Assembly: GCA_020726335.1 (NCBI GenBank)
Contig: DYSU01000016.1
Location: forward strand, 1 to 41,474
Source: Thiomargarita sp.
GTDB taxonomy: Bacteria > Pseudomonadota > Gammaproteobacteria > Beggiatoales > Beggiatoaceae
Direction of reading: 5' to 3'
DNA: 41,474 bases
Made by a program: the position numbers and the translations under genes. Positions 1 to 7,750 of this stretch are shown here, in pieces (position 1 is the first letter of the stretch; each line of letters begins with the position of its first letter). The notes beneath the pieces are model-generated. The model was not told where the DNA came from and made no database searches. It was given only the letters and a program-made list of their open reading frames with translations.

Positions 1-113
1 AGAAGAAGGCCATTGCGCGTGCGTTGTTGGCTATTTTGGATATTGAAACCCTTGCTTTGAAAACAGGTTTATCAATCGCTGAAGTAGAACAATTGGCACA
101 ATCGCATCATTGA
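1..113 (+). CDS. C-terminal end of an Rpn-like nuclease/transposase-family protein (partial)
   Basis: The window opens inside a reading frame that runs 36 codons to a TGA at 111-113; the start lies outside. The visible tail is a Lys/Ala/Leu-rich helix followed by LDIETLALKTGLSIAEVEQL. This short helical segment, in which a 'taGLs.eEie.L' phrase follows a lysine-rich stretch, is typical of the C-terminus of Rpn/PD-(D/E)XK recombination-promoting nuclease proteins, once annotated as putative transposases. That reading is by pattern only, since no catalytic residues are visible. The gene converges on the DHH phosphoesterase, with an imperfect palindrome between them. Confidence 0.5.
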   Translation, partial: KKAIARALLAILDIETLALKTGLSIAEVEQLAQSHH

Positions 114-119
114 CATCTT

Positions 120-167
120 CCCCGCCCTCCACTTCACGGTTGCCAACTTATGCTGGGAAGGGCGAGG
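120..167. repeat. Imperfect palindrome between convergent genes, possibly a mobile-element end
   Basis: CCCCGCCCT at 120-128 pairs with AGGGCGAGG at 159-167 with one mismatch, enclosing a 30-base loop. It lies just after the stop of the Rpn-like gene and before the stop of the DHH gene. There is no U-tract at the expected place, so a simple intrinsic terminator is unlikely. Long-loop imperfect palindromes of this kind are typical of IS200/IS605-type ends, but no transposase is visible here. Confidence 0.35.
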
Positions 168-181
168 ATTCCATATGTGGG

Positions 182-1108
182 TTATTCCACCATCCGTTGA
201 ATCAGTTGGTGCAATACGTCATCAGCGTGGTCGTTGTCCACTTGGCAGGTGCCTGCATTGGCGTGGCCGCCGCCACCGTATTTCAACATCAGTTCGCCGA
301 TGTTGATCGGGGAATCTTTGCGCAAAATGGATTTGCCCACAGCCAGCACGGTGTTTTGTTTTTTTAAACCCCACAGCACATGAATGGAAATATTGCATTG
401 GGGATAGAGGGCATAAATCATGAAACGGTTGGAGACATAAAGGGTGTCTTGGTTACGAAAATCAATAACCACTAAATTATCATGAACTTGGGCGCATTGT
501 TCCATTTGGTCTAGCGATTTTTTTTGTTGCTCAAAAAATAAATCCACCCGCTCACGCACATCAGGGATGTCGAGAATTTCATCCACTGTGTGATTTGTGC
601 AATAATCAATCAATATCATCATCAATTCATAATTGGAAATGCGAAAATGATTGAATCGCCCCAAGCCTGTGCGGGCATCCATCAAATAGTTGAGTAAAGC
701 CCAAGCTTTGGGAAATAAGATTTCTTCGCGGCTGAAATTGGCAGAATCGCCTTTATCGACTGCCAGCATCATTTCATCGCTGATATTGGGAAAACGGTTG
801 GTACCGCCATAATATTCGTAGACGACCCGCGCCGCTGATGGGGCATTGGGGTCGATGATGTAATTTTTCGGTCTTTCTCCTTGAAAGCGCAAAGTTTCGC
901 TGTGATGATGGTCAAACACCAAATGCGCGCCCGCAACATAGGGTAAATTGGTGGTGATGTCATTGGCGGTGATGTCAATTTTGCCGTCTTGCATGTCTTT
1001 GGGGTGAACAAATTTGATGTCGCCAATTAAATCCATTTCTTTGAGCAACACCGCGCAAATTAATCCATCAAAATCGCTGCGCGTCACCAGCCGATATTTT
1101 TTTGACAT
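182..1108 (-). CDS. DHH/DHHA1-family phosphoesterase
   Basis: A 308-residue cytoplasmic protein of the DHH superfamily, which uses two Mn2+ ions to hydrolyse phosphodiester or phosphoanhydride bonds (NrnA-type oligonucleotide/pAp phosphatases, exopolyphosphatase-like proteins, cyclic dinucleotide phosphodiesterases). The N-terminal metal site is visible as RSDFDG (D12, D14), and the signature histidines as FDHHH at residues 65-69. The DHHA1 substrate-binding domain ends in GGGGHANAGTC (278-288). The length suits a stand-alone two-domain enzyme without CBS, GGDEF or membrane domains. Databases often call this group exopolyphosphatase, but the substrate cannot be read from sequence. It is transcribed alone, towards the Rpn-like fragment, and starts at ATG 1108. 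Confidence 0.85.
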   Translation of the reverse strand: MSKKYRLVTRSDFDGLICAVLLKEMDLIGDIKFVHPKDMQDGKIDITANDITTNLPYVAGAHLVFDHHHSETLRFQGERPKNYIIDPNAPSAARVVYEYYGGTNRFPNISDEMMLAVDKGDSANFSREEILFPKAWALLNYLMDARTGLGRFNHFRISNYELMMILIDYCTNHTVDEILDIPDVRERVDLFFEQQKKSLDQMEQCAQVHDNLVVIDFRNQDTLYVSNRFMIYALYPQCNISIHVLWGLKKQNTVLAVGKSILRKDSPINIGELMLKYGGGGHANAGTCQVDNDHADDVLHQLIQRMVE

Positions 1109-1236
1109 TTAAGCATTCCTTATCTTAATCTTGAATAATGAAGTTTCTAATAACAATTATTTTTGGTTTTATAGATACTTTCTAACAATTCTGAATTATT
1201 GGCGCAAGTACAACGATCAAAAACCCAAGCATTAAC

Positions 1237-1374
1237 ATGGGTTTTCTGCGATTCAGTCCAGATGATAGCCTGTATTTAATGGCGATTCAATTTTTAATCG
1301 GTGACAGCATGATGCAATTAGCAAACCGCCAGCAAGGTTATGGCAATCTTGCTGTTCGCAAAGCAAAATTATGA
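1237..1374 (+). CDS. Small ORF (45 aa) coupled to the downstream membrane protein
   Basis: ATG at 1237 opens a 45-codon frame beginning MGFLRFSPDDSLYLMAIQF and ending in RKAKL. Its stop overlaps the next gene as ATGA (1371-1374), the usual arrangement for translational coupling. The residue composition looks like real protein: no low complexity, mixed polar and hydrophobic residues. The frame stays open upstream to 1195 without another good start codon, and no strong ribosome-binding site precedes 1237. It could therefore be a genuine small subunit, or the tail of a decayed gene that still drives translation of its neighbour. I do not recognise the family. Confidence 0.42.
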   Translation: MGFLRFSPDDSLYLMAIQFLIGDSMMQLANRQQGYGNLAVRKAKL

Positions 1375-2228
1375 CGGGACATTCTTTTTTAGTTTATCGT
1401 CGATTTTTGTATTTAAAATTGAGTCTGGTGCTGTGTGGTTTATTGTTGTTGATTTACCACATTGATAAAGCCTTTTTTTTGACTTTAGACGAAGCACCGA
1501 ACGGCGGCACGGCGGTGGGCTATGGTTTGGGTACATTGGCCACGTTATTGATTTTAATATTGTTGTGGTTTGGCGTACGTAAACGCCAATATTTGTCGCG
1601 GTTTGGTACAATTCAAGGTTGGTTATCAGCGCATGTTTATCTAGGCTTGGCCACCTTATTTATCAGCACGTTACACACAGGTTTCCAATTTGCGTGGAAT
1701 ATTCACACCTTGGCCTACCTTTTTTTGGTCAGTGTGGTCATCAGCGGCCTTTATGGTGTGTGGATGTATGTGGTCTATCCCAAAGCCATCAGCCAAAATT
1801 TAAGCGGCTTAACCCCTGATATTTTACATTATGAAATCAATAGCTTAGAGAAAGAATGTTTGACCCAAGCCGAGGCCTTGGAACGCCCTATTTTTCGTCA
1901 ACTGCAAACAGATTTTGCCATTGACCGAACCCAAATGGCCAAACATTATGGCGAAAAACAATTGCAAAACGACCATGATAATTATGACAGCACCCTGTAT
2001 TTTATCACCGAGTGCATGAGCCATTATGATGAACAGCCACAACAACAGCAAGCCATGCAACATTTGTTGGCCTTGTTGGGACGGCGAAATACGTTGATCA
2101 AACGCCTTCAACGCAACCAATGGCAATACAACCAATTGTATAATTGGCAAATTTTTCATATCCCGTTGTCATTTGCTTTGTTGTCCAGCCTCATCGTTCA
2201 CATCATTGTGGTGTTTTTATATAGGTGA
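1371..2228 (+). CDS. Multi-pass membrane protein with a two-haem b histidine pattern
   Basis: A 285-residue protein with about five membrane segments: near 13-32, 50-68, 86-106, 112-136 and 263-284. Two helices each carry a histidine pair 14 residues apart: H88/H102 in [10 protein letters not shown]...LHTGF, and H263/H277 in IFHIPLS...LIVHIIV. A further H112 lies at the start of the fourth segment. Pairs spaced 13-14 within helices are how cytochrome b and ferric-reductase-like proteins hold two b haems across a membrane, so an electron-transfer role is inferred. Residues about 140-255 form a polar Gln-rich region that should face the cytoplasm or periplasm. No flavin or NAD domain is present, so a partner would be needed. 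The 3' end overlaps the convergent tyrS gene by 26 bases. Family not recognised. Confidence 0.7.
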   Translation: MTGHSFLVYRRFLYLKLSLVLCGLLLLIYHIDKAFFLTLDEAPNGGTAVGYGLGTLATLLILILLWFGVRKRQYLSRFGTIQGWLSAHVYLGLATLFISTLHTGFQFAWNIHTLAYLFLVSVVISGLYGVWMYVVYPKAISQNLSGLTPDILHYEINSLEKECLTQAEALERPIFRQLQTDFAIDRTQMAKHYGEKQLQNDHDNYDSTLYFITECMSHYDEQPQQQQAMQHLLALLGRRNTLIKRLQRNQWQYNQLYNWQIFHIPLSFALLSSLIVHIIVVFLYR

Positions 2229-3432
2229 ATCCGTTATACAACGCAATTTTGGCAAATTTGCGTTTGCCCACTTGATAAACATGTTCACTCTCTGCATCAA
2301 GCATCATGTTTTTGTCGCTGACTTTTTCGCCGTCAATTTTAACCGCGCCTTGTTTAATCATCCGCAACGCATCGGAGGTGCTGGCCGTTAGACCCGCTTG
2401 TTTGAGAATATAGGCAATCGCCAGTTGGCCCTTGTCGCACTGCAATTGGATTTGAGGCAAATCATCAGGAATTTGATTTTGACTGAAACGGCTGATGAAA
2501 TCTTGTTGCGCCGCCTCTGCTGCCGTGGCTGAATGAAAGCGGGTGATCAGCTCCATGGCCAATTTGATTTTAATGTCGCGTGGGTTTTCGCCTTCGTTCA
2601 CGGCTTGTTGCCATTGCTGGATTTCGCTCATCGGCTTAAAACTGAGCAACTCTAAATATCGCCACATTAAATCATCAGAAATTGACATGATTTTTCCAAA
2701 CATATCATTGGGTTGGTCAGCAATACCGATGCTGTTGCCCAGCGATTTGGACATTTTTTGCACGCCATCGGTGCCTTCTAAAATGGGCATGGTGAGAACC
2801 ACTTGTTGGGGTTGGCTGTGATGCTTTTGCAATTCACGTCCCATCAACAGGTTAAATTTCTGGTCAGTGCCACCCAGTTCAACATCGGCGCGCATGGCCA
2901 CTGAATCATGGCCTTGAATCAAGGGATAGAGAAATTCATGAATCGCAATCGGGCGGTTGCTGGCGTAGCGTTTGGCAAAATCATCTCGTTCAAGCATTCT
3001 GGCCACGGTGTGGGTGGCGGCCAGTTGAATCAGTTGCGCCGCGTGCATGTTGTCCATCCATGTTGAATTAAAACAGATTTCTGTTAAATCAGGGTCAAGG
3101 ATTTTGAAAATCTGGGCTTGATAACTTTGGGCATTGTCGCGCACTTGTTCACGGCTTAACGGTTGGCGGGTGACATTTTTGCCCGTGGGGTCGCCTATCA
3201 TGGCGGTAAAATCGCCAATTAAAAATAAAATGTGGTGTCCCAATTGCTGGAATTGGCGCAGTTTATTGAGTAAAACGGTGTGGCCTAAATGCAGGTCAGG
3301 TGCCGTCGGGTCAAAGCCTGCTTTGATGCGCAATGGATTACCTTTTTTAAGTTTATCAATGAGTTCTTGCTCAAGCAATAGTTCATGTGTGCCACGTTTT
3401 ATGATGCTCAATTGTTCAGATAAACTTGCCAT
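2203..3432 (-). CDS. tyrS: Tyrosyl-tRNA synthetase
   Basis: A class I aminoacyl-tRNA synthetase that charges tRNA-Tyr. Visible features are the HIGH-type motif HLGH (48-51) after [14 protein letters not shown], the LGGTDQKFN segment (187-194) of the tyrosine site, KMSKS at 226-230, and a C-terminal S4-type RNA-binding domain from about residue 345. The 409-residue length and these motif variants match the TyrZ-like bacterial group. The start at 3432 is supported by GAGGAG just upstream on the minus strand. tyrS divergent from mepM-anmK is a common gammaproteobacterial arrangement. The last 26 bases overlap the convergent membrane-protein gene. Confidence 0.96.
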   Translation of the reverse strand: MASLSEQLSIIKRGTHELLLEQELIDKLKKGNPLRIKAGFDPTAPDLHLGHTVLLNKLRQFQQLGHHILFLIGDFTAMIGDPTGKNVTRQPLSREQVRDNAQSYQAQIFKILDPDLTEICFNSTWMDNMHAAQLIQLAATHTVARMLERDDFAKRYASNRPIAIHEFLYPLIQGHDSVAMRADVELGGTDQKFNLLMGRELQKHHSQPQQVVLTMPILEGTDGVQKMSKSLGNSIGIADQPNDMFGKIMSISDDLMWRYLELLSFKPMSEIQQWQQAVNEGENPRDIKIKLAMELITRFHSATAAEAAQQDFISRFSQNQIPDDLPQIQLQCDKGQLAIAYILKQAGLTASTSDALRMIKQGAVKIDGEKVSDKNMMLDAESEHVYQVGKRKFAKIALYNGFTYIKTPQ

Positions 3433-3567
3433 AAGCTCCTCTTTGCGCTATAAATGGACCGTACGTTTACAAATATTTTAATAAAGCTCAGGAACGGACT
3501 GAAAAACCCGTCAGCATTGATTTAAGTTTTGTTCCTGACATCATCACTTGTAGGAGAAGAGTCAATC
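3433..3567 (-). promoter_or_regulatory. tyrS upstream region with a long-range inverted repeat
   Basis: This is the first part of the 466-base tyrS/mepM gap (3433-3898). TCAGGAAC at 3488-3495 is perfectly complementary to GTTCCTGA at 3531-3538, with a 35-base interior. On the minus strand this would lie in the tyrS leader or overlap its promoter. The ribosome-binding site GAGGAG sits right before the tyrS start. A TATAGC-like -10 lies near 3449-3454 on the minus strand, with only a weak -35. No T-box is expected or seen. Confidence 0.35.
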
Positions 3568-3684
3568 ATGTTGTACCCTCTTATTTTTTCTGTCCTTTCC
3601 TCACTAAGCTTACCACAAACTGGGTTCTGCGATGAACTGAAAACAGATGGATGCGCGGATTGGAATAAATTTTCCATTGATTAA
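3568..3684 (+). CDS. Possible small secreted peptide (38 aa)
   Basis: ATG 3568 opens a 38-codon frame beginning MLYPLIFSVLSSLSLPQTG. It reads as a hydrophobic signal-like segment followed by a short polar tail with two cysteines (residues 21 and 29) ending NKFSID. AGGAG at 3552-3556 lies 11 bases upstream, and a GAAGAG-like site lies closer. It falls within the tyrS/mepM intergenic region. Evidence is limited to a plausible ribosome-binding site and a signal-like N-terminus; a frame this short can arise by chance. Confidence 0.28.
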   Translation: MLYPLIFSVLSSLSLPQTGFCDELKTDGCADWNKFSID

Positions 3685-3699
3685 ACCGTACGGCATCTG

Positions 3700-3729
3700 T
3701 TTACAGCAAAAATTCAAAACTTGTATCAT
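3700..3729 (+). promoter_or_regulatory. Candidate sigma70 promoter upstream of mepM
   Basis: TTTACA at 3700-3705 and TATCAT at 3724-3729 are separated by 18 bases, a good match to consensus. It lies about 180 bases upstream of mepM, so it would give a long leader. Confidence 0.4.
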
Positions 3730-3819
3730 ATTCAACTGCCGCAAGCGTTTTTCATCATGCACTTTCGCAAAATGAATAAGTGTTATTTGCATTTTACATT
3801 GGTCAAGTTATGATACGGC

Positions 3820-3846
3820 TTTTATGGTTGTTCTGTCACCATAAAA
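3820..3846. promoter_or_regulatory. Perfect 9-bp inverted repeat before the mepM promoter
   Basis: TTTTATGGT at 3820-3828 and ACCATAAAA at 3838-3846 are exact reverse complements around a 9-base centre. The repeat sits directly upstream of a TTGACT box at 3849. No U-tract follows, so an operator for a dimeric regulator is as likely as a hairpin. Confidence 0.4.
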
Positions 3847-3848
3847 AT

Positions 3849-3877
3849 TTGACTCAGCAAATGAAGTGAATTACCGT
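3849..3877 (+). promoter_or_regulatory. Candidate proximal mepM promoter
   Basis: TTGACT at 3849-3854 is followed after 17 bases by TACCGT at 3872-3877. The -35 is good and the -10 weak. It lies 33 bases before the preferred mepM start and immediately after the 3820-3846 inverted repeat. Confidence 0.4.
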
Positions 3878-3910
3878 ATGCCACTTTATTTTTAAACAAT
3901 GGAAGCGTCA

Positions 3911-5674
3911 ATGAGCAAGCAAAAACATACTTTGCAACAGCGTTGTCAGCCCATCAGCAGAATGGAACTTTTTCGAATAGGAGCGATAAGTTCGTTGTTT
4001 AGCCATAATAAAAAAAGAAAGCCCCACATCATGGCAGAAAAAATTTACTGCTGTTATGACCATCGTCAAGGCGTTCACCGCAAAGCGAATAACACTTTAC
4101 CCTATAAGATTGCTGTGTTTGCCATAGGGTTGTTGGCTTTGCCTGTTATTTGGTTGATCAGCAATAAAAGCGATGCGGCACAAGCCCCCAAACCATTAAC
4201 CAGCCTCGGCCAGAAAATCACCCATCTGGAATTTAATCCCAAAAAATTAGATGCCATTATTGCCTATAATGATTGGGTGGATGAACCCAAATCAGTTGAT
4301 GATATTATCGCCGACATCCACGAAGAAAATGCACCCCCTGTTGACAACAGCTTGCTTACTTGGCTCAACAAACCCGTTGATGCCAGCGCAACCATCGCTG
4401 CCCAAGTGAGCGAAACCAAAGTAAATACCCCATCCCAATCAGCCCAAAAACCCACTGATGCCAAAACCAAAAAAAGCAACAGCGATTGGCTCAGCATCAC
4501 CGTCAAATCAGGCGATAATTTATCCAGTATTTTCGACCGTTATGATCTAGACCGTGGCGATTTACACCTCATTTTAAAGCAACAGCAATCAGCATCCCTG
4601 TTGCGTAGCTTAAAACCGGGGCAAGAATTGCGCATCAAACCTGATAAAAACGGGGCGATTCAATCTTTGGCTTTGGAGGTCGATTTAAACCGCGAATTGC
4701 AAATTCATCGCGCAGAAAATGACGAACCCGCGCAATGTTTTAAATTTGAATTCAATAATGAAGAATTAAGCCAAATCCCAAGCAAAGTGGTCAAAGCTAA
4801 AAAAGGCACGGGTAAATTAATCAAAAACCTGGCCTCAGTCAGTGTGACGATTGAAAACAACTTATACGCCGATGCACGAAAAGCAGGCTTAAGCCGTCAC
4901 CAAGCTTCACGCATTGCCAAAATTTTCCGTTGGGACATTGATTTTGGCAAAGACATCAAAATAGGTGACCAATTCACTGTTTTACATGAAGAATATTTAA
5001 ATGAAGACGGTGAACGGGTTAAAACAGGGCAGATTGTTGCGGCTGAATTTATCAATGACGGAAAACGCTACCAATCGGTTTATTATGTTGACCCCAAAGG
5101 CCGTGGTGATTATCACAACCCCAATGGCAAAATCATGCGTAAAAGCTTTTTGCGCACCCCTGTCAATGCGGGCAAAATCACCTCACGTTTCAGCATTGCC
5201 CGTCTCAACCCCATATTGCATAAAATTCGCGCCCACAGAGGGGTTGATTATGCCGCCCCCGTTGGCACACCTGTGTATGCCGCAGGTGATGCAGTGGTTG
5301 AATACAAAGGCTGGAAAAACGGCTATGGCCGCACCCTCATTTTAAAACACGGTGATAAATACAGCACCGTTTATGCACACTTGTCCAGATTCGCCGCTGT
5401 CAATGTGGGGCAATCGGTCAGCCAAGGCAAAATCATCGGTTATATCGGCAGCAGTGGCCGTGCAACAGGCCCGCATTTACACTATGAATTTTTAGTCAAT
5501 GGCGTGCATAAAGACCCGTTAAAAGTCACAGGTTTAGAACAACAAAGCGATCACAGCATACCATTAAAATACCGTGATGATTTTCGCAAAAAATCCAAAA
5601 TACTGTTGGCCAGATTGAATGAGCTGCGGCAAGTCGCACAAATCAAAGCGGACAACAACCCACGCAAAAATTGA
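3911..5674 (+). CDS. mepM: Murein DD-endopeptidase, MepM-type (OapA/LysM-like plus M23)
   Basis: A membrane-anchored zinc peptidase that cuts peptide cross-links in peptidoglycan so new strands can be inserted. From the preferred start it has 587 residues: a basic cytoplasmic tail, one membrane segment around KIAVFAIGLLALPVIWLI, a low-complexity linker, an OapA/LysM-like region (ITVKSGDNLSSIF), a middle domain, and the C-terminal M23 fold. The M23 metal site is visible as HRGVDYAAP and HLHYEF, with VYAHLSRF between them. ATG 3911 is preferred over ATG 3899 because GGAAG precedes it at good spacing. Later in-frame Mets (3963, 4031) would also keep the membrane segment, so the true N-terminus is uncertain. 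The stop overlaps the anmK start by one base. Confidence 0.92.
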   Translation: MSKQKHTLQQRCQPISRMELFRIGAISSLFSHNKKRKPHIMAEKIYCCYDHRQGVHRKANNTLPYKIAVFAIGLLALPVIWLISNKSDAAQAPKPLTSLGQKITHLEFNPKKLDAIIAYNDWVDEPKSVDDIIADIHEENAPPVDNSLLTWLNKPVDASATIAAQVSETKVNTPSQSAQKPTDAKTKKSNSDWLSITVKSGDNLSSIFDRYDLDRGDLHLILKQQQSASLLRSLKPGQELRIKPDKNGAIQSLALEVDLNRELQIHRAENDEPAQCFKFEFNNEELSQIPSKVVKAKKGTGKLIKNLASVSVTIENNLYADARKAGLSRHQASRIAKIFRWDIDFGKDIKIGDQFTVLHEEYLNEDGERVKTGQIVAAEFINDGKRYQSVYYVDPKGRGDYHNPNGKIMRKSFLRTPVNAGKITSRFSIARLNPILHKIRAHRGVDYAAPVGTPVYAAGDAVVEYKGWKNGYGRTLILKHGDKYSTVYAHLSRFAAVNVGQSVSQGKIIGYIGSSGRATGPHLHYEFLVNGVHKDPLKVTGLEQQSDHSIPLKYRDDFRKKSKILLARLNELRQVAQIKADNNPRKN

Positions 5675-6768
5675 TGCCCGCCTATTATCTGGGCTTAATG
5701 TCAGGCACCAGTGCCGATGCCATTGATGTCGCACTGGTGGATTTCTCCACCCAACCTCGCTTGCTGGCCGCTTGCGCCTATCCACTGCCCGACGATTACC
5801 GCACCGCCGTTTTAACCTTAAGCCAAAGCCAAGCCCCTGTTTATCCACAACAATTGGCGGAACTCGACCAATACGCCGCTGAATTATTCGCCCAAGCCGT
5901 TCATCACTTGTTGCAACAAACAGAAATAAAACTTGAGCAAATTCAAGCCATTGGCAGTCATGGCCAAACCTTATACCATCAACCGAAGGTTGCAAAACAG
6001 CGCGCCTATACATGGCAAATCGGCGACCCCAGCCGCATCGCCTATTTGACGGGCATCACCACGGTGGCCGATTTTCGCCGCCACGACATGGCCGCAGGCG
6101 GTCAAGGCGCGCCACTTGCGCCCGCTTTTCACCAAGCGGTGTTCAGCGATGCCCAACGCAAACGGGCGGTGGTGAACATCGGCGGCATCGCCAACATCAC
6201 GGTGTTGATTCCCCAGCAAACGGTGACAGGTTTTGACACAGGCACAGGCAACGCGCTGTTGGATGCGTGGTGCTGGCAACACCGCCAACAACGTTTTGAT
6301 GCCCAAGGCCAATGGGCGGCTTCTGCTCCCCATGACGCAAAATTATTGGCGCGCTTGCTGGACGATGATTATTTTCACTTGCCACCGCCCAAAAGCACAG
6401 GACGCGATTATTTCCAGCTCCAATGGCTACAACAAAAAATCGGCCAACAAACCCATGCACCCGCCACGGTTCAAGCCACTTTAGCCCAACTGACCGCCAC
6501 CAGCATCAGCCAAGCGATACAAGCCCATGCTATGGATGAATTGCTGGTTTGCGGTGGCGGGGTACACAACCGCCATTTGATGAATTTATTGCGACAACAC
6601 AACCCCACATTGGCGATTCACAGCACAGCGCATTACGGCGTTGACCCTGATTGGCTGGAAGCCATGTGTTTTGCGTGGTTGGCCAAACAGCGGCTGGCGG
6701 GTCAACCCACCAATTTGCCTTCGGTCACAGGGGCCAGCAAAGCGGTGTTGCTGGGTGGAATTTATTAA
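5674..6768 (+). CDS. anmK: Anhydro-N-acetylmuramic acid kinase
   Basis: It converts 1,6-anhydro-MurNAc, released by lytic transglycosylases, into MurNAc-6-phosphate in the cell wall recycling pathway. Family motifs are visible: GLMSGTSADAID near the N-terminus (ATP phosphate binding), GSHGQTLYH, GGQGAPLAPAFH, NIGGIANIT, FDTGTGN and a C-terminal VCGGGVHN. The 364-residue length is normal. ATG 5674 overlaps the mepM TGA as TGATG; a TTG at 5671 is also in frame but unnecessary. Pairing with mepM couples endopeptidase and recycling functions in one transcript. The gene ends four bases before the convergent oxygenase gene. Confidence 0.96.
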   Translation: MPAYYLGLMSGTSADAIDVALVDFSTQPRLLAACAYPLPDDYRTAVLTLSQSQAPVYPQQLAELDQYAAELFAQAVHHLLQQTEIKLEQIQAIGSHGQTLYHQPKVAKQRAYTWQIGDPSRIAYLTGITTVADFRRHDMAAGGQGAPLAPAFHQAVFSDAQRKRAVVNIGGIANITVLIPQQTVTGFDTGTGNALLDAWCWQHRQQRFDAQGQWAASAPHDAKLLARLLDDDYFHLPPPKSTGRDYFQLQWLQQKIGQQTHAPATVQATLAQLTATSISQAIQAHAMDELLVCGGGVHNRHLMNLLRQHNPTLAIHSTAHYGVDPDWLEAMCFAWLAKQRLAGQPTNLPSVTGASKAVLLGGIY

Positions 6769-6772
6769 TGGG

Positions 6773-7657
6773 TTAAGTGTGGGCGATGCGCTCAAAATAG
6801 CGCGCACGGTACAACAAGCGCGGGTTGTCGTCATCAATAAACGCCGTGCGGGTGTGCAACACATTATTACACAACAAGCCCATGCCCGCGCTCAATTTAC
6901 CCAAAAAAATATACGCGCTGTTGCTGTTTAACAAGGCCGTTAAAGCGTTCAATGCCGCTTGGGTGGCGGGTTCTTGTTTCCATTGGACATGGCGTTGGCG
7001 AATGGTATAGCGCATGTGCAAACTGCCATCGGCATTGATGGCGAACACCGCCCCCGTTTCCACAGGGCGGGCGATGGTTACACCGTCATTGCGTGCGGGA
7101 ATGGTCAACACATCGGGTTGCATTAAGGCTTGAATATAATCAGGATTTTGTTCGCGCAACAGCAAATAAACCATTTCATGATCCAACAGTGCATTGTCTC
7201 CGCCTTGGCTGGCGGGGTGGACACAATGCAACACCATGCCGTTGATTTGTTCGCGGGCGGTGTTGTAATAGCCATCGGTATGCCATTGAATCGCACGGTT
7301 GGTATAGGGAATATAGTGGCTTTGCGTGCCGTCTTTGGCCACGGTCAACGCGCTGATGCCGTCTTCATCCGCCAGCCAATTGTTGTTCAACCGCTTGAGG
7401 CCGAATTGTTGCGCCAATAAAAATGGAATGTTTTTATCAGGATTATCGCCTGTTTTACCCGCATAAATCACCATATTGGTTTTGCGACAACAGGCTAATA
7501 AAGCGTGATATTCAACGCGATTGAGTTGGCGCGGATCATTGATTTCAATCATTAAATCATCCAGTTGGCGAGGATAATCGGCCAACTTCTCATCACGCCA
7601 CTGTTGATACAGGGCATCAGAAGCTAAATCAAAAGGTGAAACAATCGACATGGGCAT
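6773..7657 (-). CDS. TauD/TfdA-family Fe(II)/2-oxoglutarate dioxygenase
   Basis: A 294-residue protein of the TauD/TfdA/GAB fold. The iron ligands are visible as WHTD (H126, D128) and the distal histidine in NNVLHTRTAF (H268). Arginines in NPRLLYRARYF (R280 and R284) are candidates for binding the 2-oxoglutarate carboxylate. Such enzymes hydroxylate small molecules such as taurine, carnitine precursors or amino acids. The substrate cannot be read here, and no transporter or sulfonate genes are adjacent. It is transcribed alone, converging on anmK with a four-base gap. Confidence 0.87.
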   Translation of the reverse strand: MPMSIVSPFDLASDALYQQWRDEKLADYPRQLDDLMIEINDPRQLNRVEYHALLACCRKTNMVIYAGKTGDNPDKNIPFLLAQQFGLKRLNNNWLADEDGISALTVAKDGTQSHYIPYTNRAIQWHTDGYYNTAREQINGMVLHCVHPASQGGDNALLDHEMVYLLLREQNPDYIQALMQPDVLTIPARNDGVTIARPVETGAVFAINADGSLHMRYTIRQRHVQWKQEPATQAALNALTALLNSNSAYIFLGKLSAGMGLLCNNVLHTRTAFIDDDNPRLLYRARYFERIAHT

Positions 7658-7729
7658 ACACTCCGCTAAAAATGACCATTATAGCCAAAACATGCCACAT
7701 TTTTCTAAAATAGCTCAGGCCGTTGCTAG

Positions 7730-7750
7730 ATGCCGATGTTGAATCGGCAT
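7730..7750 (+). repeat. Perfect hairpin at the rhlB start, next to a TATAAT box
   Basis: ATGCCGAT (7730-7737) and ATCGGCAT (7743-7750) form a perfect 8-bp stem with loop GTTGA. TATAAT follows at 7750-7755 and shares the final T. If that box is a real -10, the first two rhlB ATGs (7730, 7754) would be untranscribed from this promoter; if not, the hairpin could mask the start codon. Confidence 0.4.

Noticed and set aside
3610-3792. 60-residue minus-strand frame in the tyrS/mepM gap
   Set aside because: No ribosome-binding site, no recognisable domain, and it overlaps the promoter candidates; likely chance.
5564-6460. Overlapping minus-strand frames under mepM/anmK
   Set aside because: They mirror strongly conserved anmK codons; their composition is typical of antisense shadows and they show no domains.
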